From Porphyromonas pasteri (lineage in GTDB: Bacteria > Bacteroidota > Bacteroidia > Bacteroidales > Porphyromonadaceae), in assembly GCF_014647755.1 (NCBI RefSeq), contig NZ_BMPU01000003.1:186001-250000 (forward strand): a stretch of 64,000 nt of DNA, written 5' to 3'. How positions within the stretch are numbered: position 1 is the stretch's first letter; each line of letters begins with the position of its first letter. The notes under the pieces were generated by a model. The model was not told the DNA's origin, ran no database searches, and saw only the letters and a list, made by a program, of their open reading frames with translations. A program made the position numbers and the translations under genes. This document shows, piece after piece, positions 41,064 to 49,951 of the stretch.

Positions 41064-42533
41064 CTAAGCTTCGTGAGCGAACTGCTCGAGGATGATCTCG
41101 CGGTCATCGAAGTGATGACGCACACCTGCGATCTCCTGATAAGTCTCGTGGCCCTTGCCTGCGATGAGGATCAGGTCGCCTGCTGAGGCCAGCATCGTAG
41201 CCGTGCGAATAGCCTCGGCACGGTCGGTAATAGAGAGCGTGCGGCTCAGCTCTTCGGGGCTCAGGCCAGCGCGCATCTCCTCGATGATCGCTACGGGATC
41301 TTCGCTGCGGGGATTGTCGGAGGTGAGGATGAGGCGGTCAGCACGGACTGCAGCCTCGTGCGCCATAATAGGGCGCTTACCGCGGTCACGGTCGCCACCA
41401 CAGCCGACGACGCAGATGATCTTCGCACCCTTTGAGCGAAGACTCGAGAGCGTCTCCAGCACATTGACGAGGGCATCGGGCGTATGCGCATAGTCGACGA
41501 CAGCGATATAGCCACGCTTCTCAGAGATGAAGCTCTGGAAGCGCCCGTCGACAGCGGTGAGCTCGCTCAGGCGGCGCAGGACCTCTTCCTTCGACATACC
41601 GAGAAGAGTCGCTGCCGCATATACGGCGAGGAGGTTGTAGACATTGAATTCGCCGACGAGTCGCACCAGCACCTCGACACCTGCGATACGTAGCTGCGTG
41701 CCGTAGGGATAGAGCTCGAGGATCTCCGCGCGGTAGTCAGCAGCGGCGCGCAGGGCGTAGCTGTACTTATGTGCCCGGGTATTCTGCAGCATCACGGCAC
41801 CGTTCTTGTCATCGGCATTCGTCAGCGCAAAGGCATCCTTGTCGAGCCCATCGAAGAAGCTCTTCTTAGCACGGAGGTATTCCTGCACCGTGCCGTGATA
41901 GTCGAGGTGGTCGCGCGTGAGGTTCGTGAAGATACCGCCACGGAAGTGCACCCCAGCGGCACGATGCTGCGCCATAGCGTGGGAGCTAACCTCCATGAAG
42001 ACGTGTGTACAGCCCGCGGCCTGCATACGCGCAAGGAGCGCCTGCAGCTCGGGTGCCGAGGGCGTGGTGTGCGTAGCGGGGACGGCTTCGTCCTCAATGT
42101 AGTTGCACACCGTACTCAAGAGGCCACAGCGATAGCCCGCCGCACGGAAGAGGCGGAAGAGGAGCGTGGCGATGGTCGTCTTGCCATTCGTCCCCGTGAC
42201 CCCGACGACTTGCATCGCCTGAGAGGGGTGGCCGTGGAGTGCCGAGCTGGTGAGCCCGAGCGCCTCAGCCGTAGAGCTGACGACGATATAAGCGACGTCC
42301 GCACGCTGCTCCTCGGGGAGCGTTTCGACGAGGACGGCACGTGCACCCGCCTCGATAGCGGCGGGGACGAAGCGATGCCCATCGGCATGGACACCACGCA
42401 GGGCGACGAAGAGCGTCCCAGGCTTCACGGCGCGGGAGTCTTCGGTGATATGGGTGATCTCACAGCCTGCGATGAGTGCGGGGTCGGAGGGTGAGGTATA
42501 GGCAATGCCTTGGAGGAGGGTGCTCAGTGTCAT
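41064..42533 (-). CDS. murE: UDP-MurNAc-tripeptide synthetase MurE
   Basis: This 489-residue cytosolic ligase adds the third amino acid of the wall peptide. It shows the ATP loop [15 protein letters not shown], the carbamylated-Lys region ([13 protein letters not shown]), the Mur C-terminal domain [33 protein letters not shown] and [12 protein letters not shown]. The substrate motif DNPRSEDP (DNPR) points to a diaminopimelic-type residue rather than lysine. It lies between ftsI and mraY, as in most dcw clusters. Confidence 0.96.
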   Translation of the reverse strand: MTLSTLLQGIAYTSPSDPALIAGCEITHITEDSRAVKPGTLFVALRGVHADGHRFVPAAIEAGARAVLVETLPEEQRADVAYIVVSSTAEALGLTSSALHGHPSQAMQVVGVTGTNGKTTIATLLFRLFRAAGYRCGLLSTVCNYIEDEAVPATHTTPSAPELQALLARMQAAGCTHVFMEVSSHAMAQHRAAGVHFRGGIFTNLTRDHLDYHGTVQEYLRAKKSFFDGLDKDAFALTNADDKNGAVMLQNTRAHKYSYALRAAADYRAEILELYPYGTQLRIAGVEVLVRLVGEFNVYNLLAVYAAATLLGMSKEEVLRRLSELTAVDGRFQSFISEKRGYIAVVDYAHTPDALVNVLETLSSLRSKGAKIICVVGCGGDRDRGKRPIMAHEAAVRADRLILTSDNPRSEDPVAIIEEMRAGLSPEELSRTLSITDRAEAIRTATMLASAGDLILIAGKGHETYQEIAGVRHHFDDREIILEQFAHEA

Positions 42534-42592
42534 TGTATACGGAATTTATATACGCTGATGAGGGGAAAGGGAGAAGGGAGGAGCCGTGCGCC

Positions 42593-44950
42593 TTAGGAGG
42601 CGAAGCCGAGCTCCAGGACAACCTCGGTGCCGGCTGCGGCTGGCGAGCCTGCCGGTATGGACTGCCCGATGACGTTGCCTGCACCACGCAGGCGAGGGTT
42701 GTAGCCCATCTTACGCAGGAGGTAGACGGCATCCATCGCACTCATACCGACGACGGCAGGCACACGGCCATTCGTAGCGGGTAGGGAGCGAGCATGTAGT
42801 GTCGTATCGACGGCGATGAAGAGCCCAGCGTCCTTCGGCATACGAGGCGTGGGCATACCGAGCTGCGCCATCACCGAGAGGAGTGCCGAAGCACGGCCTG
42901 CGGCGATCTCCTTCGTATACGCCTTGGGAGAGGATGAGCGACGGAGCGAATCCAGAGGGATAGGATCCTCGAGTGCCAAGAGGCTCTCGGCGATCTTACG
43001 GATGATAGGAGCTGCCATCACGCCCCCACCAGCGCTGAACTGGCTCGAGGGTCTGCGGATGACTGCGATACAGGAGTACTTAGGCGCCTCGGAGGGGAAG
43101 TACGCACAGAAGGATACCTGGTGGCGTACGTGCCCTGTGGAGTCGCGGTAGCCACCATGCCCCGAGGCGAGCTGTGCCGTACCGCTCTTCCCGCTGATAG
43201 CGACGAAGGGCGAGCGCGCCTTCTTTCCCGTACCCTCGGTGACGACACGGCGCAGCATCTCTTGGATCGCCGTCAGCGTCTCGGGCTTACAGATCTGCTC
43301 ACGCACGACCGTCGGCTCAAAGGTCTTGATGACCTGATCCTGTCTGCGGATCTCGGAGACGAAGTAAGGGCGCATATAGCGACCACCATTAGCGATCGCA
43401 TTGAAGAAGGCCAGCGTATAGATAGGAGGCACCTGCGTCTCATAGCCGTAGGACATCCAGCCAAGGGTGGTATTGTACCAGCGGTCGGGGTTGTCGGAGC
43501 GCTTACGGATGCGTGCCTTCTCGTAGCCGTCGATCTCGAGCTTGAGGTCTTCGCCGAAGCCGAGGTTACGGATCTTCTGCACGTAGTCATCGGGGCGCGA
43601 CTCATAGGCACGGGTGATGATCTTCGCCACACCGACATTACTGGACTTGATGATGGTCTGCGCGACAGAGAGACGACCATAGCCACCGTGGTGGGCATTG
43701 TGGTCACGTATGACCTTACCGCCGTACTTCCAGAGGCCGTTGCCTACGTCGATGGTATCATTGGGATGGACGACCCCGTCATCGAGGGCGACCATCATCG
43801 AGGCGACCTTGAAGGTAGAGCCTGGCTCACTCATATCCGATACGGCCATATTCACCGTCTCGTGGTAGACGCCAGGGGCGGTGCGCTGGAGGTTGGAGAT
43901 CGAGACGACCTTACCCGTCTTGACCTCCATCAGGACGACGGTACCGCTCTCCGCCTCAAGGTAGGAGAGCTGCTCGCGGAGGTTGCTCTCCACGATGCTC
44001 TGGATATTCATGTCGAGGGTCGTGTAGACGCTTGCCCCGTCGACGGGGGGCTTGCTGATGGTCTGCTCATAGCGACCCATGTTGTAGAAAGAGAGCTTCT
44101 CACCGAGCTCCCCACGGAGGAGATCGTTGTAGCGAAGCTCGAGACCGAAGCGTGCCTTCGTCAGCCCGCCTTCGGTACGGTCGTAGATATGCCCGATGGT
44201 GCGGTAAGCCAGCGAACCGAAGGGATAGACACGACGGCTCTCATTCTCCGTATAGATGAGCTTGCTGAAGAGGCGCTTCTTATACCTATTGGGGCCCGTC
44301 TTATGGATGACGAAGGGCTCTGCCTGCTCGAAGGCGCGGTACTGGACGTAGGGTACGTCGGCAGGATAGACCGCGCAGTGGCGGGACTTGGTGTCGAAGC
44401 CTTGCTTCCAGCGTGCCTTGAGCTTGGCCTTAGTGAGCTTGCGGGCCGAGAGGTCGAAGGTATTGGCCATCAGCTCGGCCAGCGAGTCAAGGCCTGCCTC
44501 GTATTCGGCGCGGAGCTTGAGGATCTGCTCGCGCTTGGCCTGCTGCTTGCTATCGCCATCCTTCGGAGGGAGGGGCTGACGCAGCGGCTCGAGGGCTTCG
44601 TGCCCGAAGTCAAAGAAGAGGCGATAGACAGGGGAGGTGACGGCGACAGGGCGCCCATCACGGGCGTAGATCGAGCCACGCATAGGCTCGACAGCGCTGT
44701 AGCGTGGGGGGTTGACCTTAGAGGCCATCTCCGCATAGCGCTTGCCGTCGGGACTGAGGATGAAGAAGACAATGCGGAGCATCACGAGGACCATCGCCAG
44801 CGAGATAAAAGCCACGACCCAGGGATAGCGGTCGTGGGTGAGGCGGTGCCACTCGACACCACGCTGGGACTTGAAGAAGAGTCCACGGGCGAGGGCCTTA
44901 GCCGCCGCGACGAAGGCCTTGAGCTTAGCGGTGATTGTACGCAGGTTCAT
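42593..44950 (-). CDS. ftsI: Division-specific peptidoglycan transpeptidase (FtsI/PBP3) with PASTA domain
   Basis: This 785-residue protein has one N-terminal membrane helix (WVVAFISLAMVLVMLRIVFFIL), a pedestal domain and a transpeptidase domain. The active-site motifs are SEPGSTFKVASMM (Ser nucleophile in STFK), SSNVG (SxN) and SGKSGTAQL (KSGT). A C-terminal PASTA domain (about residues 725-785, VPAVVGMSAMDAVYLLRKMGYNPRLR) is common in Bacteroidota FtsI. It cross-links septal peptidoglycan during division. It follows ftsL and precedes murE, with gaps of about 39 and 59 bp. Confidence 0.95.
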   Translation of the reverse strand: MNLRTITAKLKAFVAAAKALARGLFFKSQRGVEWHRLTHDRYPWVVAFISLAMVLVMLRIVFFILSPDGKRYAEMASKVNPPRYSAVEPMRGSIYARDGRPVAVTSPVYRLFFDFGHEALEPLRQPLPPKDGDSKQQAKREQILKLRAEYEAGLDSLAELMANTFDLSARKLTKAKLKARWKQGFDTKSRHCAVYPADVPYVQYRAFEQAEPFVIHKTGPNRYKKRLFSKLIYTENESRRVYPFGSLAYRTIGHIYDRTEGGLTKARFGLELRYNDLLRGELGEKLSFYNMGRYEQTISKPPVDGASVYTTLDMNIQSIVESNLREQLSYLEAESGTVVLMEVKTGKVVSISNLQRTAPGVYHETVNMAVSDMSEPGSTFKVASMMVALDDGVVHPNDTIDVGNGLWKYGGKVIRDHNAHHGGYGRLSVAQTIIKSSNVGVAKIITRAYESRPDDYVQKIRNLGFGEDLKLEIDGYEKARIRKRSDNPDRWYNTTLGWMSYGYETQVPPIYTLAFFNAIANGGRYMRPYFVSEIRRQDQVIKTFEPTVVREQICKPETLTAIQEMLRRVVTEGTGKKARSPFVAISGKSGTAQLASGHGGYRDSTGHVRHQVSFCAYFPSEAPKYSCIAVIRRPSSQFSAGGGVMAAPIIRKIAESLLALEDPIPLDSLRRSSSPKAYTKEIAAGRASALLSVMAQLGMPTPRMPKDAGLFIAVDTTLHARSLPATNGRVPAVVGMSAMDAVYLLRKMGYNPRLRGAGNVIGQSIPAGSPAAAGTEVVLELGFAS

Positions 44951-44989
44951 TGACGAATCTCAGTCGTAGGAAGGGGGATATACGTGGGG

Positions 44990-45433
44990 TTAGTGAGGCT
45001 TGGGCGTAGGATACTGGCCCGAGTCGACGAGGAGATAAGGGGGCTGGGTAGCGGGTACGAGCTGGAGCTGGTACTGGTCGACCTTGGTCGTGATGTTGTT
45101 GATACGCTCATACTCGATGAGTGCCGCCGAGGTGAAGAGGGCCTTGTAGCGGATATCCTCCAGCTTCTTCTCCAGCGAAGTGATCTCACGCAAGCTGCCC
45201 TGATAGATATAGGGCCATGCGATCATCACCCCCACGAGGAAGAGACAGTAGGCGATGAAGCGAATATTATTCCGAAGGCCGGGCAAGCCCCACAGGTCAT
45301 TCTCGATCCACTCAATGAGGCCGCGCTCGCGATCCTCTTCGCCCTCATGGGCATCGGTATAGTGGGGCTCATGTGGGGTATCCGCTTCGTAGTGGCGGCT
45401 CTCGTCGGAGGGGATATATTCGTCTGGAGTCAT
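44990..45433 (-). CDS. ftsL: FtsL-like cell-division protein
   Basis: This 147-residue bitopic protein has a long acidic cytoplasmic head (about residues 1-55), one membrane helix (FIAYCLFLVGVMIAWPYIY) and a short periplasmic coiled coil (LREITSLEKKLEDIRYKALFTSAALIEYERINNI). This layout and its place between rsmH and ftsI identify it as the FtsL of the cluster despite low sequence conservation. FtsL recruits FtsI/FtsW with FtsB and FtsQ. The acidic head is longer than in E. coli FtsL. Confidence 0.85.
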   Translation of the reverse strand: MTPDEYIPSDESRHYEADTPHEPHYTDAHEGEEDRERGLIEWIENDLWGLPGLRNNIRFIAYCLFLVGVMIAWPYIYQGSLREITSLEKKLEDIRYKALFTSAALIEYERINNITTKVDQYQLQLVPATQPPYLLVDSGQYPTPKPH

Positions 45434-45460
45434 CGGTAAGGGTAGAGGTATTGGGAGGGA

Positions 45461-46378
45461 TCAGAGAAGCTCGGCGATACGCAGCTTAGCACTGCGAGCA
45501 CGAGGATTGCGGGCGATCTCCTCGGCAGAAGGCGTGATGGGCTTGCGCGTCACCAGACGCCAAGCCGAAGCCGAAGAGCCGTAGATACGGGCATCAGCCG
45601 AGTCATCACCCTGACGGAGGAAGTTCTTGACGATGCGATCCTCGAGGGAGTGATAGGTCATCACCACGAGACGTCCGCCGGGGCGCAGGACGCGCTTCGT
45701 AGCTTCGAGGAGCTCTTCGAGAGCCGTCAGCTCGCCATTGACCTCGATACGCAGGGCCTGGAAGATGCAGGAGAGCTGCTTCTTCTCTTGGTCGGGACGC
45801 ACCAAGGGGCGGACGACGGCGATGAGATCCCCGACGGTCTGCAGAGGAGCCGTTGCTCGGGCCTGCACGATACGCTGGGCGATCTTGCGGCTCTGCTTCA
45901 GCTCGCCATAGCGGTAGAGGATATCGGCAAGAGCGGCTTCGTCATACTCGTTCAGGAGGTCACGCGCTGAGCGGCCTGCGCGGTTATTCATGCGCATATC
46001 CAGCAGGGGTGTCTCGTCACGGAAGCTAAAGCCACGCTCCATATCATCGAAGTGATGGGAGGAGACACCGAGGTCAGCCAAGAGCGCATCCACCTGCCCC
46101 AGCTCCTCATAGTAGTCCATAAAGCGCTCGAGATGGCGGAAGTTCGAGGCGACGAACGTGAAGCGCTCGGTCTCCTCGGCTCGTGCCGCAGCATCGGGAT
46201 CTTGGTCGAAGGAGTAGAGATGCCCGCCGTCGGAGAGGCGGTCGAGTATAGCACGTGAGTGCCCCCCTCCACCGAAGGTGACGTCGACATAATGGCCTGT
46301 GGGCTGGAGGTTCATCCCCTCGAGGCACTCCTCGAGCATGACGGGGACGTGATAGTCTACTGCTTGTACGATACTCAT
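45461..46378 (-). CDS. rsmH: 16S rRNA (cytosine1402-N4)-methyltransferase
   Basis: This protein of about 305 residues starts at the ATG at 46378 (MSIVQAVDYHVPVMLEECLEG). It shows YVDVTFGGGGHSRAILDRL (SAM-binding loop), LADLGVSSHHFDDMERGFSFRDETPLLDMRM, and RPGGRLVVMTYHSLEDRIVKNFLR. The enzyme methylates C1402 in the ribosomal P site. An upstream Met at 46408 adds ten residues with no family match. It heads the dcw operon here; no mraZ precedes it. The promoter box at 46396-46403 lies so close that the leader would be only about a dozen bases. Confidence 0.96.
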   Translation of the reverse strand: MSIVQAVDYHVPVMLEECLEGMNLQPTGHYVDVTFGGGGHSRAILDRLSDGGHLYSFDQDPDAAARAEETERFTFVASNFRHLERFMDYYEELGQVDALLADLGVSSHHFDDMERGFSFRDETPLLDMRMNNRAGRSARDLLNEYDEAALADILYRYGELKQSRKIAQRIVQARATAPLQTVGDLIAVVRPLVRPDQEKKQLSCIFQALRIEVNGELTALEELLEATKRVLRPGGRLVVMTYHSLEDRIVKNFLRQGDDSADARIYGSSASAWRLVTRKPITPSAEEIARNPRARSAKLRIAELL

Positions 46379-46395
46379 TGGGCTATAATGTCTTG

Positions 46396-46403
46396 CAAAG
46401 GTA
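46396..46403 (-). promoter_or_regulatory. -7 box for the rsmH-led dcw operon
   Basis: The minus strand reads TACCTTTG then C, matching TAnnTTTG. The rsmH ATG at 46378 is 17 bases further, implying a very short leader and supporting that start. Confidence 0.6.
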
Positions 46404-46502
46404 CTCAATATAGAGCAGAATCTTCATGAATTTTTCACGCCCTCCACTCTTATTTACAGCACGGGCATCGGGAGGGTGAGCAGTGCCCCACCTAAGCACA
46501 CG

Positions 46503-46540
46503 ACGGCCACCACCCCAGCGGGAGCTGGAGCGGTGGCCGT
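46503..46540 (-). terminator. Terminator of lipoprotein cassette 1
   Basis: ACGGCCACC...GGTGGCCGT encloses an inner CAGC/GCTG pair. Almost the same hairpin follows each of the four tandem lipoprotein genes. Confidence 0.8.
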
Positions 46541-46573
46541 ACTATATCGCGCGATGTGGCGGAGAGAAGCGGA

Positions 46574-47116
46574 CTACTTCGTACCCGTAGCCGTGATCTT
46601 CAGATCCAATCCTTGATCGGCAAGTGCCTTGAGGATGATACCTGCTTCGCTATTAGCAAAGTGGCTCGGGGGCATCTGATCCAGAAGGTTATTAGCGACA
46701 GCAATCTCCAGCTTGAGCTGGCCGTCTTTGCGAGCGACACTGCCGAAGGGGAAGTTATGCACGGAGAGCTTGCCATCCTTTAGAGCGACCTCAAAGGTCT
46801 TCTCTACGCCGTCGACGACAGAGATGAGGGTTGCCTTTTCGCCTGTAGTCTCACCCACGATCTTGAGCTTTGAGGGAGCTACAGTCAGCCCATTAAAGAT
46901 AGAAGCCTTGAAGATGTGATCTGCGACCTTGTACTCAGTGCCGCCAACGGTAATTGTCTCAGGGGAGACCGTTACGTCACTGAGATTCCACACACCAGCG
47001 AGGATGTCGGGGAAGACACATGGTAAAGGCTCTTGGGGCTCTTCTTTAGCACATGAGGTTGTGCCAAGAACGAGACTACCAAAGAGAAGAGCTACTGCCC
47101 ACTGCTTGATACACAT
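46574..47116 (-). CDS. Tandem paralogous lipoprotein, copy 1
   Basis: This 180-residue lipoprotein (MCIKQWAVALLFGSLVLGTTSC) is the first of four adjacent paralogues of 176-180 residues. After the lipid Cys and a charged linker, the body reads LAGVWNLSDVTVSPETITVGGTEYKVADHIFKASIFNGLTVAPSKLKI, then a variable middle, then HNFPFGSV and the invariant tail DQGLDLKITATGTK. A small beta-rich, possibly lipocalin-like fold is likely. I do not recognise the family. The middle matches copy 4 more than copies 2 and 3. It has its own promoter box and terminator. Confidence 0.85.
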   Translation of the reverse strand: MCIKQWAVALLFGSLVLGTTSCAKEEPQEPLPCVFPDILAGVWNLSDVTVSPETITVGGTEYKVADHIFKASIFNGLTVAPSKLKIVGETTGEKATLISVVDGVEKTFEVALKDGKLSVHNFPFGSVARKDGQLKLEIAVANNLLDQMPPSHFANSEAGIILKALADQGLDLKITATGTK

Positions 47117-47184
47117 ACCACTTGTTAATTATAGTTATACTCCCGACGTAGAGTAAGACAAGCGTCCATCATCTTGGGAGAGAG

Positions 47185-47192
47185 CAAATGTA
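47185..47192 (-). promoter_or_regulatory. -7 box of lipoprotein cassette 1
   Basis: The minus strand reads TACATTTG then C, fitting TAnnTTTG. It lies 69 bp before the ATG at 47116. Confidence 0.55.
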
Positions 47193-47229
47193 CGAAATAG
47201 CGGTAACTATGTTCCCCACCTAAGCGTAG

Positions 47230-47269
47230 CACGGCCACCACCCCAGCGGGAGCTGGAGCGGTGGCCGTG
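47230..47269 (-). terminator. Terminator of lipoprotein cassette 2
   Basis: CACGGCCACC...GGTGGCCGTG repeats the hairpin of cassette 1, just past the stop of copy 2. Confidence 0.8.
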
Positions 47270-47301
47270 CTATATCGTGCGATGTGGCGGGGAGAAGCGG
47301 A

Positions 47302-47832
47302 CTACTTTGTACCCGTAGCCGTAATCTTCAGATCGAGTCCCTGGTCTGCGATTGCCTTGAGGACGAAGGCACCTTCACCCTGAGTTAGGAGGTCTGAAGG
47401 CATCTGCTTGAAGAGGGTATTCGTGATGGAGATCTCCATATGGAGCTGGTTACCTTCGCGGACGACACTCCCGAAGGGGAGGTTATGAGCAGAGAGTTTA
47501 CCATCCTTCAGCGCAAGCGTCAACTTCGTATTAACACATAAAGCTCCAGTGGTAAGCACAGCCGTCTTGCCTTTGATATAGACAAACCTGGGCTCAAAAA
47601 CCAGATTAGTAAAGAGAGCACTCTTGAAGATGTGGTCTGCTACCTTATACTCCTTGCCCTCGATGGTGATGGTCTCGGGGGAAATCGTCGGCTCACCAAG
47701 ATCCCACGAACCCTCCAGATACTTAATAGCGACACTTGACTTAGGTCCATTGGGGTCGTCCTTAGAGCACGAAGCCGCGCCGAGGACGAGACTACCGAAG
47801 AGAAGGGCTACTGCCCACTGCTTGACATTCAT
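47302..47832 (-). CDS. Tandem paralogous lipoprotein, copy 2
   Basis: This 176-residue lipoprotein begins MNVKQWAVALLFGSLVLGAASC. Its first 50 residues (through YLEGSWDLG) are almost identical to copy 3, and its C-terminus DQGLDLKITATGTK is identical to all copies. The centre (SALFTNLVFEPRFVYIKGKTAVLTTGALCVNTKLTL) differs strongly from copy 3 and even more from copies 1 and 4. The pattern of fixed ends and a changing middle suggests recent duplication followed by diversification or gene conversion. The function is unknown. Confidence 0.85.
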   Translation of the reverse strand: MNVKQWAVALLFGSLVLGAASCSKDDPNGPKSSVAIKYLEGSWDLGEPTISPETITIEGKEYKVADHIFKSALFTNLVFEPRFVYIKGKTAVLTTGALCVNTKLTLALKDGKLSAHNLPFGSVVREGNQLHMEISITNTLFKQMPSDLLTQGEGAFVLKAIADQGLDLKITATGTK

Positions 47833-47966
47833 ACGACTTATACATTAGATAGGTTAAAATTATGCGTTCCTAAAGAGCGGGTAAGGCAAGCATCCTGCAC
47901 GCGCTCGGGGTGTGAGCGAACATACCGATAGCCCGACGAGGATATCCCTCAGGCTATAGCACTCCG

Positions 47967-47974
47967 TAAAGGTA
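47967..47974 (-). promoter_or_regulatory. Possible -7 box of lipoprotein cassette 2
   Basis: The minus strand reads TACCTTTA, one base from TAnnTTTG, at the equivalent place to the boxes of the other cassettes. Spacing to the ATG is longer (about 135 bp). Confidence 0.35.
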
Positions 47975-47987
47975 TCAAATAATCACA

Positions 47988-48027
47988 CACGGCTACCACC
48001 CCAGCGGGAGCTGGAGCAGTGGCCGTG
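47988..48027 (-). terminator. Terminator of lipoprotein cassette 3
   Basis: CACGGCTACC...GTGGCCGTG is the same hairpin with two changed bases in the stem. Confidence 0.75.
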
Positions 48028-48059
48028 CTATATCGCGCGATGTGGCGTGGAGGAGCGAA

Positions 48060-48590
48060 CTACTTCGTACCCGTAGCCGTGATCTTCAGATCCAAGCCTT
48101 GATCGGCAAGTGCCTTGAGGATAAAGCCACTCTCACCCTGAGTTAGGTGCTCTGAGGGCATCTGCTTCAAGAGGGCATTTGTGATGGCGATCTCCAGCTT
48201 GAGTAACTTACCCTCACGGACAACACTCCCGATGGGGAGGTTATGTACGGAGAGTTTACCTTCCTTCAGAGCAAGCTTCATGCTATGTTGAACGCAATAG
48301 CCAACGGCGCGAAGCTCAGCCGTCTCGCCCTTGATCAGGATAAATCGAGGCTCCCAACCCAGCCCAGTAAAAAGGAAAGTCTTGAAGATGTGGTCTGCTA
48401 CCTTATACTCCTTGCCCTCGATGGTGATGGTCTCGGGGGAGATCGTCAGCTTACCAAGATCCCACGACCCCTCCAGATACTTAATAGCGACACTCGACTT
48501 AGGTCCATTGGGGTCGTCCTTAGAGCACGAAGCCGCGCCGAGGACGAGACTACCGAAGAGAAGGGCGACTGCCCACTGCTTGATATTCAT
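48060..48590 (-). CDS. Tandem paralogous lipoprotein, copy 3
   Basis: This 176-residue lipoprotein (MNIKQWAVALLFGSLVLGAASC) shares a near-identical first third with copy 2, including SKDDPNGPKSSVAIKYLEGSWDLG, and the common tail DQGLDLKITATGTK. The middle (TFLFTGLGWEPRFILIKGETAELRAVGYCVQHSMKLAL) is distinct. Like the others it is probably surface-exposed and small. Each copy carries its own promoter-like box and terminator, so they need not be expressed together. Confidence 0.85.
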   Translation of the reverse strand: MNIKQWAVALLFGSLVLGAASCSKDDPNGPKSSVAIKYLEGSWDLGKLTISPETITIEGKEYKVADHIFKTFLFTGLGWEPRFILIKGETAELRAVGYCVQHSMKLALKEGKLSVHNLPIGSVVREGKLLKLEIAITNALLKQMPSEHLTQGESGFILKALADQGLDLKITATGTK

Positions 48591-48673
48591 ACGACTTATT
48601 CATTAGATAGGTTAAAATCATGTATTCCCGAAGAGCGAATATGGCAAGCACCCCACTCGCACTCAGGACAGAG

Positions 48674-48681
48674 CGAAGGTA
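48674..48681 (-). promoter_or_regulatory. Possible -7 box of lipoprotein cassette 3
   Basis: The minus strand reads TACCTTCG, one base off TAnnTTTG, 83 bp upstream of the ATG. Confidence 0.35.
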
Positions 48682-48723
48682 TGAAATAGCAGTGACTATA
48701 CCAAGCACGCTCCTCCTAAGCGC

Positions 48724-48767
48724 ATCACGGCCACCACCCCAGCGGAAGCTGGAGCGGTGGCCGTGAT
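48724..48767 (-). terminator. Terminator of lipoprotein cassette 4
   Basis: ATCACGGCCACC...GGTGGCCGTGAT, the longest version of the shared cassette hairpin. Confidence 0.8.
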
Positions 48768-48796
48768 GTGTAGTTAGATGTGGAGGAAGAAGCGGA

Positions 48797-49327
48797 CTAC
48801 TTCGTCCCCGTAGCCGTGATCTTCAGATCGAGTCCCTGATCTGCGATTGCCTTGAGGATGATCCCTGCTTCGGTCTTAGCAAAGTGGCTCAGAGGCATCT
48901 GCTTCAGGAGGTCATTCGCGACAGCGATCTGCAGCTTGAGCTGGTTGCCTTCGCGCACGACACTACCGAAGGGGAAGGTCTGGAAGGAGAGCTTGCCCTC
49001 CTTCACCGTGACGTCGAAGGTCTTCTCTACGCCGTCAACGACAGAGATGAGGGTAGCCTTTTCGCCTTCGATCTTGACCTTAGAGGGAGCTACGCTCAGC
49101 CCATTGAAGATGAAGGCCTTGAAGATATGGTCTGCGACCTTGTACTCGGTGCCGTCAACGCTGACAGTCGCGGGGGAGAAAGTGACCCCACCGAGGTTCC
49201 ACGTACCTGCAAGGTCTTCGATAGCGACGCTCGTCTCAGGCTTCTTGGGTTCGTCCTTAGCGCACGAAGCCGTGCCGAGGACGATAGCACCGAGGAGAAG
49301 GGCTGCTGCCCACTGCTTGATATACAT
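48797..49327 (-). CDS. Tandem paralogous lipoprotein, copy 4
   Basis: This 176-residue lipoprotein (MYIKQWAAALLLGAIVLGTASC) has a middle segment close to copy 1 (NGLSVAPSKVKIEGEKATLISVVDGVEKTFDV) and the common C-terminus. It is the most upstream of the four. A LAGTWNLGGV start after the linker again suggests a lipocalin-like barrel. The promoter box at 49409-49416 is the best match among the four cassettes, so it may be the ancestral unit. That is inference. Confidence 0.85.
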   Translation of the reverse strand: MYIKQWAAALLLGAIVLGTASCAKDEPKKPETSVAIEDLAGTWNLGGVTFSPATVSVDGTEYKVADHIFKAFIFNGLSVAPSKVKIEGEKATLISVVDGVEKTFDVTVKEGKLSFQTFPFGSVVREGNQLKLQIAVANDLLKQMPLSHFAKTEAGIILKAIADQGLDLKITATGTK

Positions 49328-49408
49328 ACTGCTTTGTTAATTATAGGTTAGAGAATGTGCTCCCACAGGAAAGGCGAGGCAAGCGCCCCGCGTGCTCTCG
49401 GGAGGGAG

Positions 49409-49416
49409 CAAAGGTA
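49409..49416 (-). promoter_or_regulatory. -7 box of lipoprotein cassette 4
   Basis: The minus strand reads TACCTTTG then C, a full match to TAnnTTTG, 82 bp before the ATG at 49327. Confidence 0.6.
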
Positions 49417-49639
49417 CGAAATGACCTGGAGCTTATTTCACTGTACACTCCTCTGGGGAGAGCCACTCACCGAGTCATCTTTTCTCAAGAAGCTAAACGC
49501 TAATGACATACCCCGCTATATACAGACAAGCAGAATACCTAATAGTGGGGATGGGGTCAAATGCCTGAAAAAGCACTCCTGCACTCCGTACCTCTATGGG
49601 GCTCGCTTCTTCGGAGAGAAAAGCTGGGATCAGTTGTGG

Positions 49640-49862
49640 AGTAACTTCCGATGAGTGCGAATAAAAGGCGCGAACGAATAGCTGATAAGTTCGATCTACG
49701 TACGTGGATCTAATGACTACGTGCGTAGTCGTTTGGATTTACGTATGTAGTCTTTAAGACCACGTGCGTGGACAGAAGGAAAGCACTACAAGAGGGGGCT
49801 TTTCCCCGCACGGGAATACCACTTTTCCTTCCGCTGGATAAGGAAAATCCCCGTGCAGGACG
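49640..49862 (-). repeat. Dispersed intergenic repeat, copy 7 (inverted, diverged)
   Basis: On the minus strand it keeps TTATCCAGCGGAAGGAAAAG, TGTAGTGCTTTCCTTCTGTC, CTTAAAGAC, several ACGTA-type sites and AACTTATC. It lacks the CTATATAG array and the left third. It is the most diverged copy. Apart from it and two promoter boxes, 49328-49951 holds nothing recognisable. Confidence 0.7.
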
Positions 49863-49918
49863 AGGGGCCAGTGAGGGGTGTTCCTCGCCTTATCTCGGGG
49901 GAGCTACGCGAGTCGTCG

Positions 49919-49926
49919 TATCTTTG
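49919..49926 (+). promoter_or_regulatory. -7 box for queE
   Basis: TATCTTTG then C matches TAnnTTTG. The queE ATG at 49952 is 25 bases further, supporting that start over the longer frame from 49853. Confidence 0.65.
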
Positions 49927-49951
49927 CACGCAGATTATCCCAACGACATTC

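Noticed and set aside
43121-44953. Plus-strand open frame of 610 codons
   Set aside because: Antisense to ftsI, which has all transpeptidase motifs.
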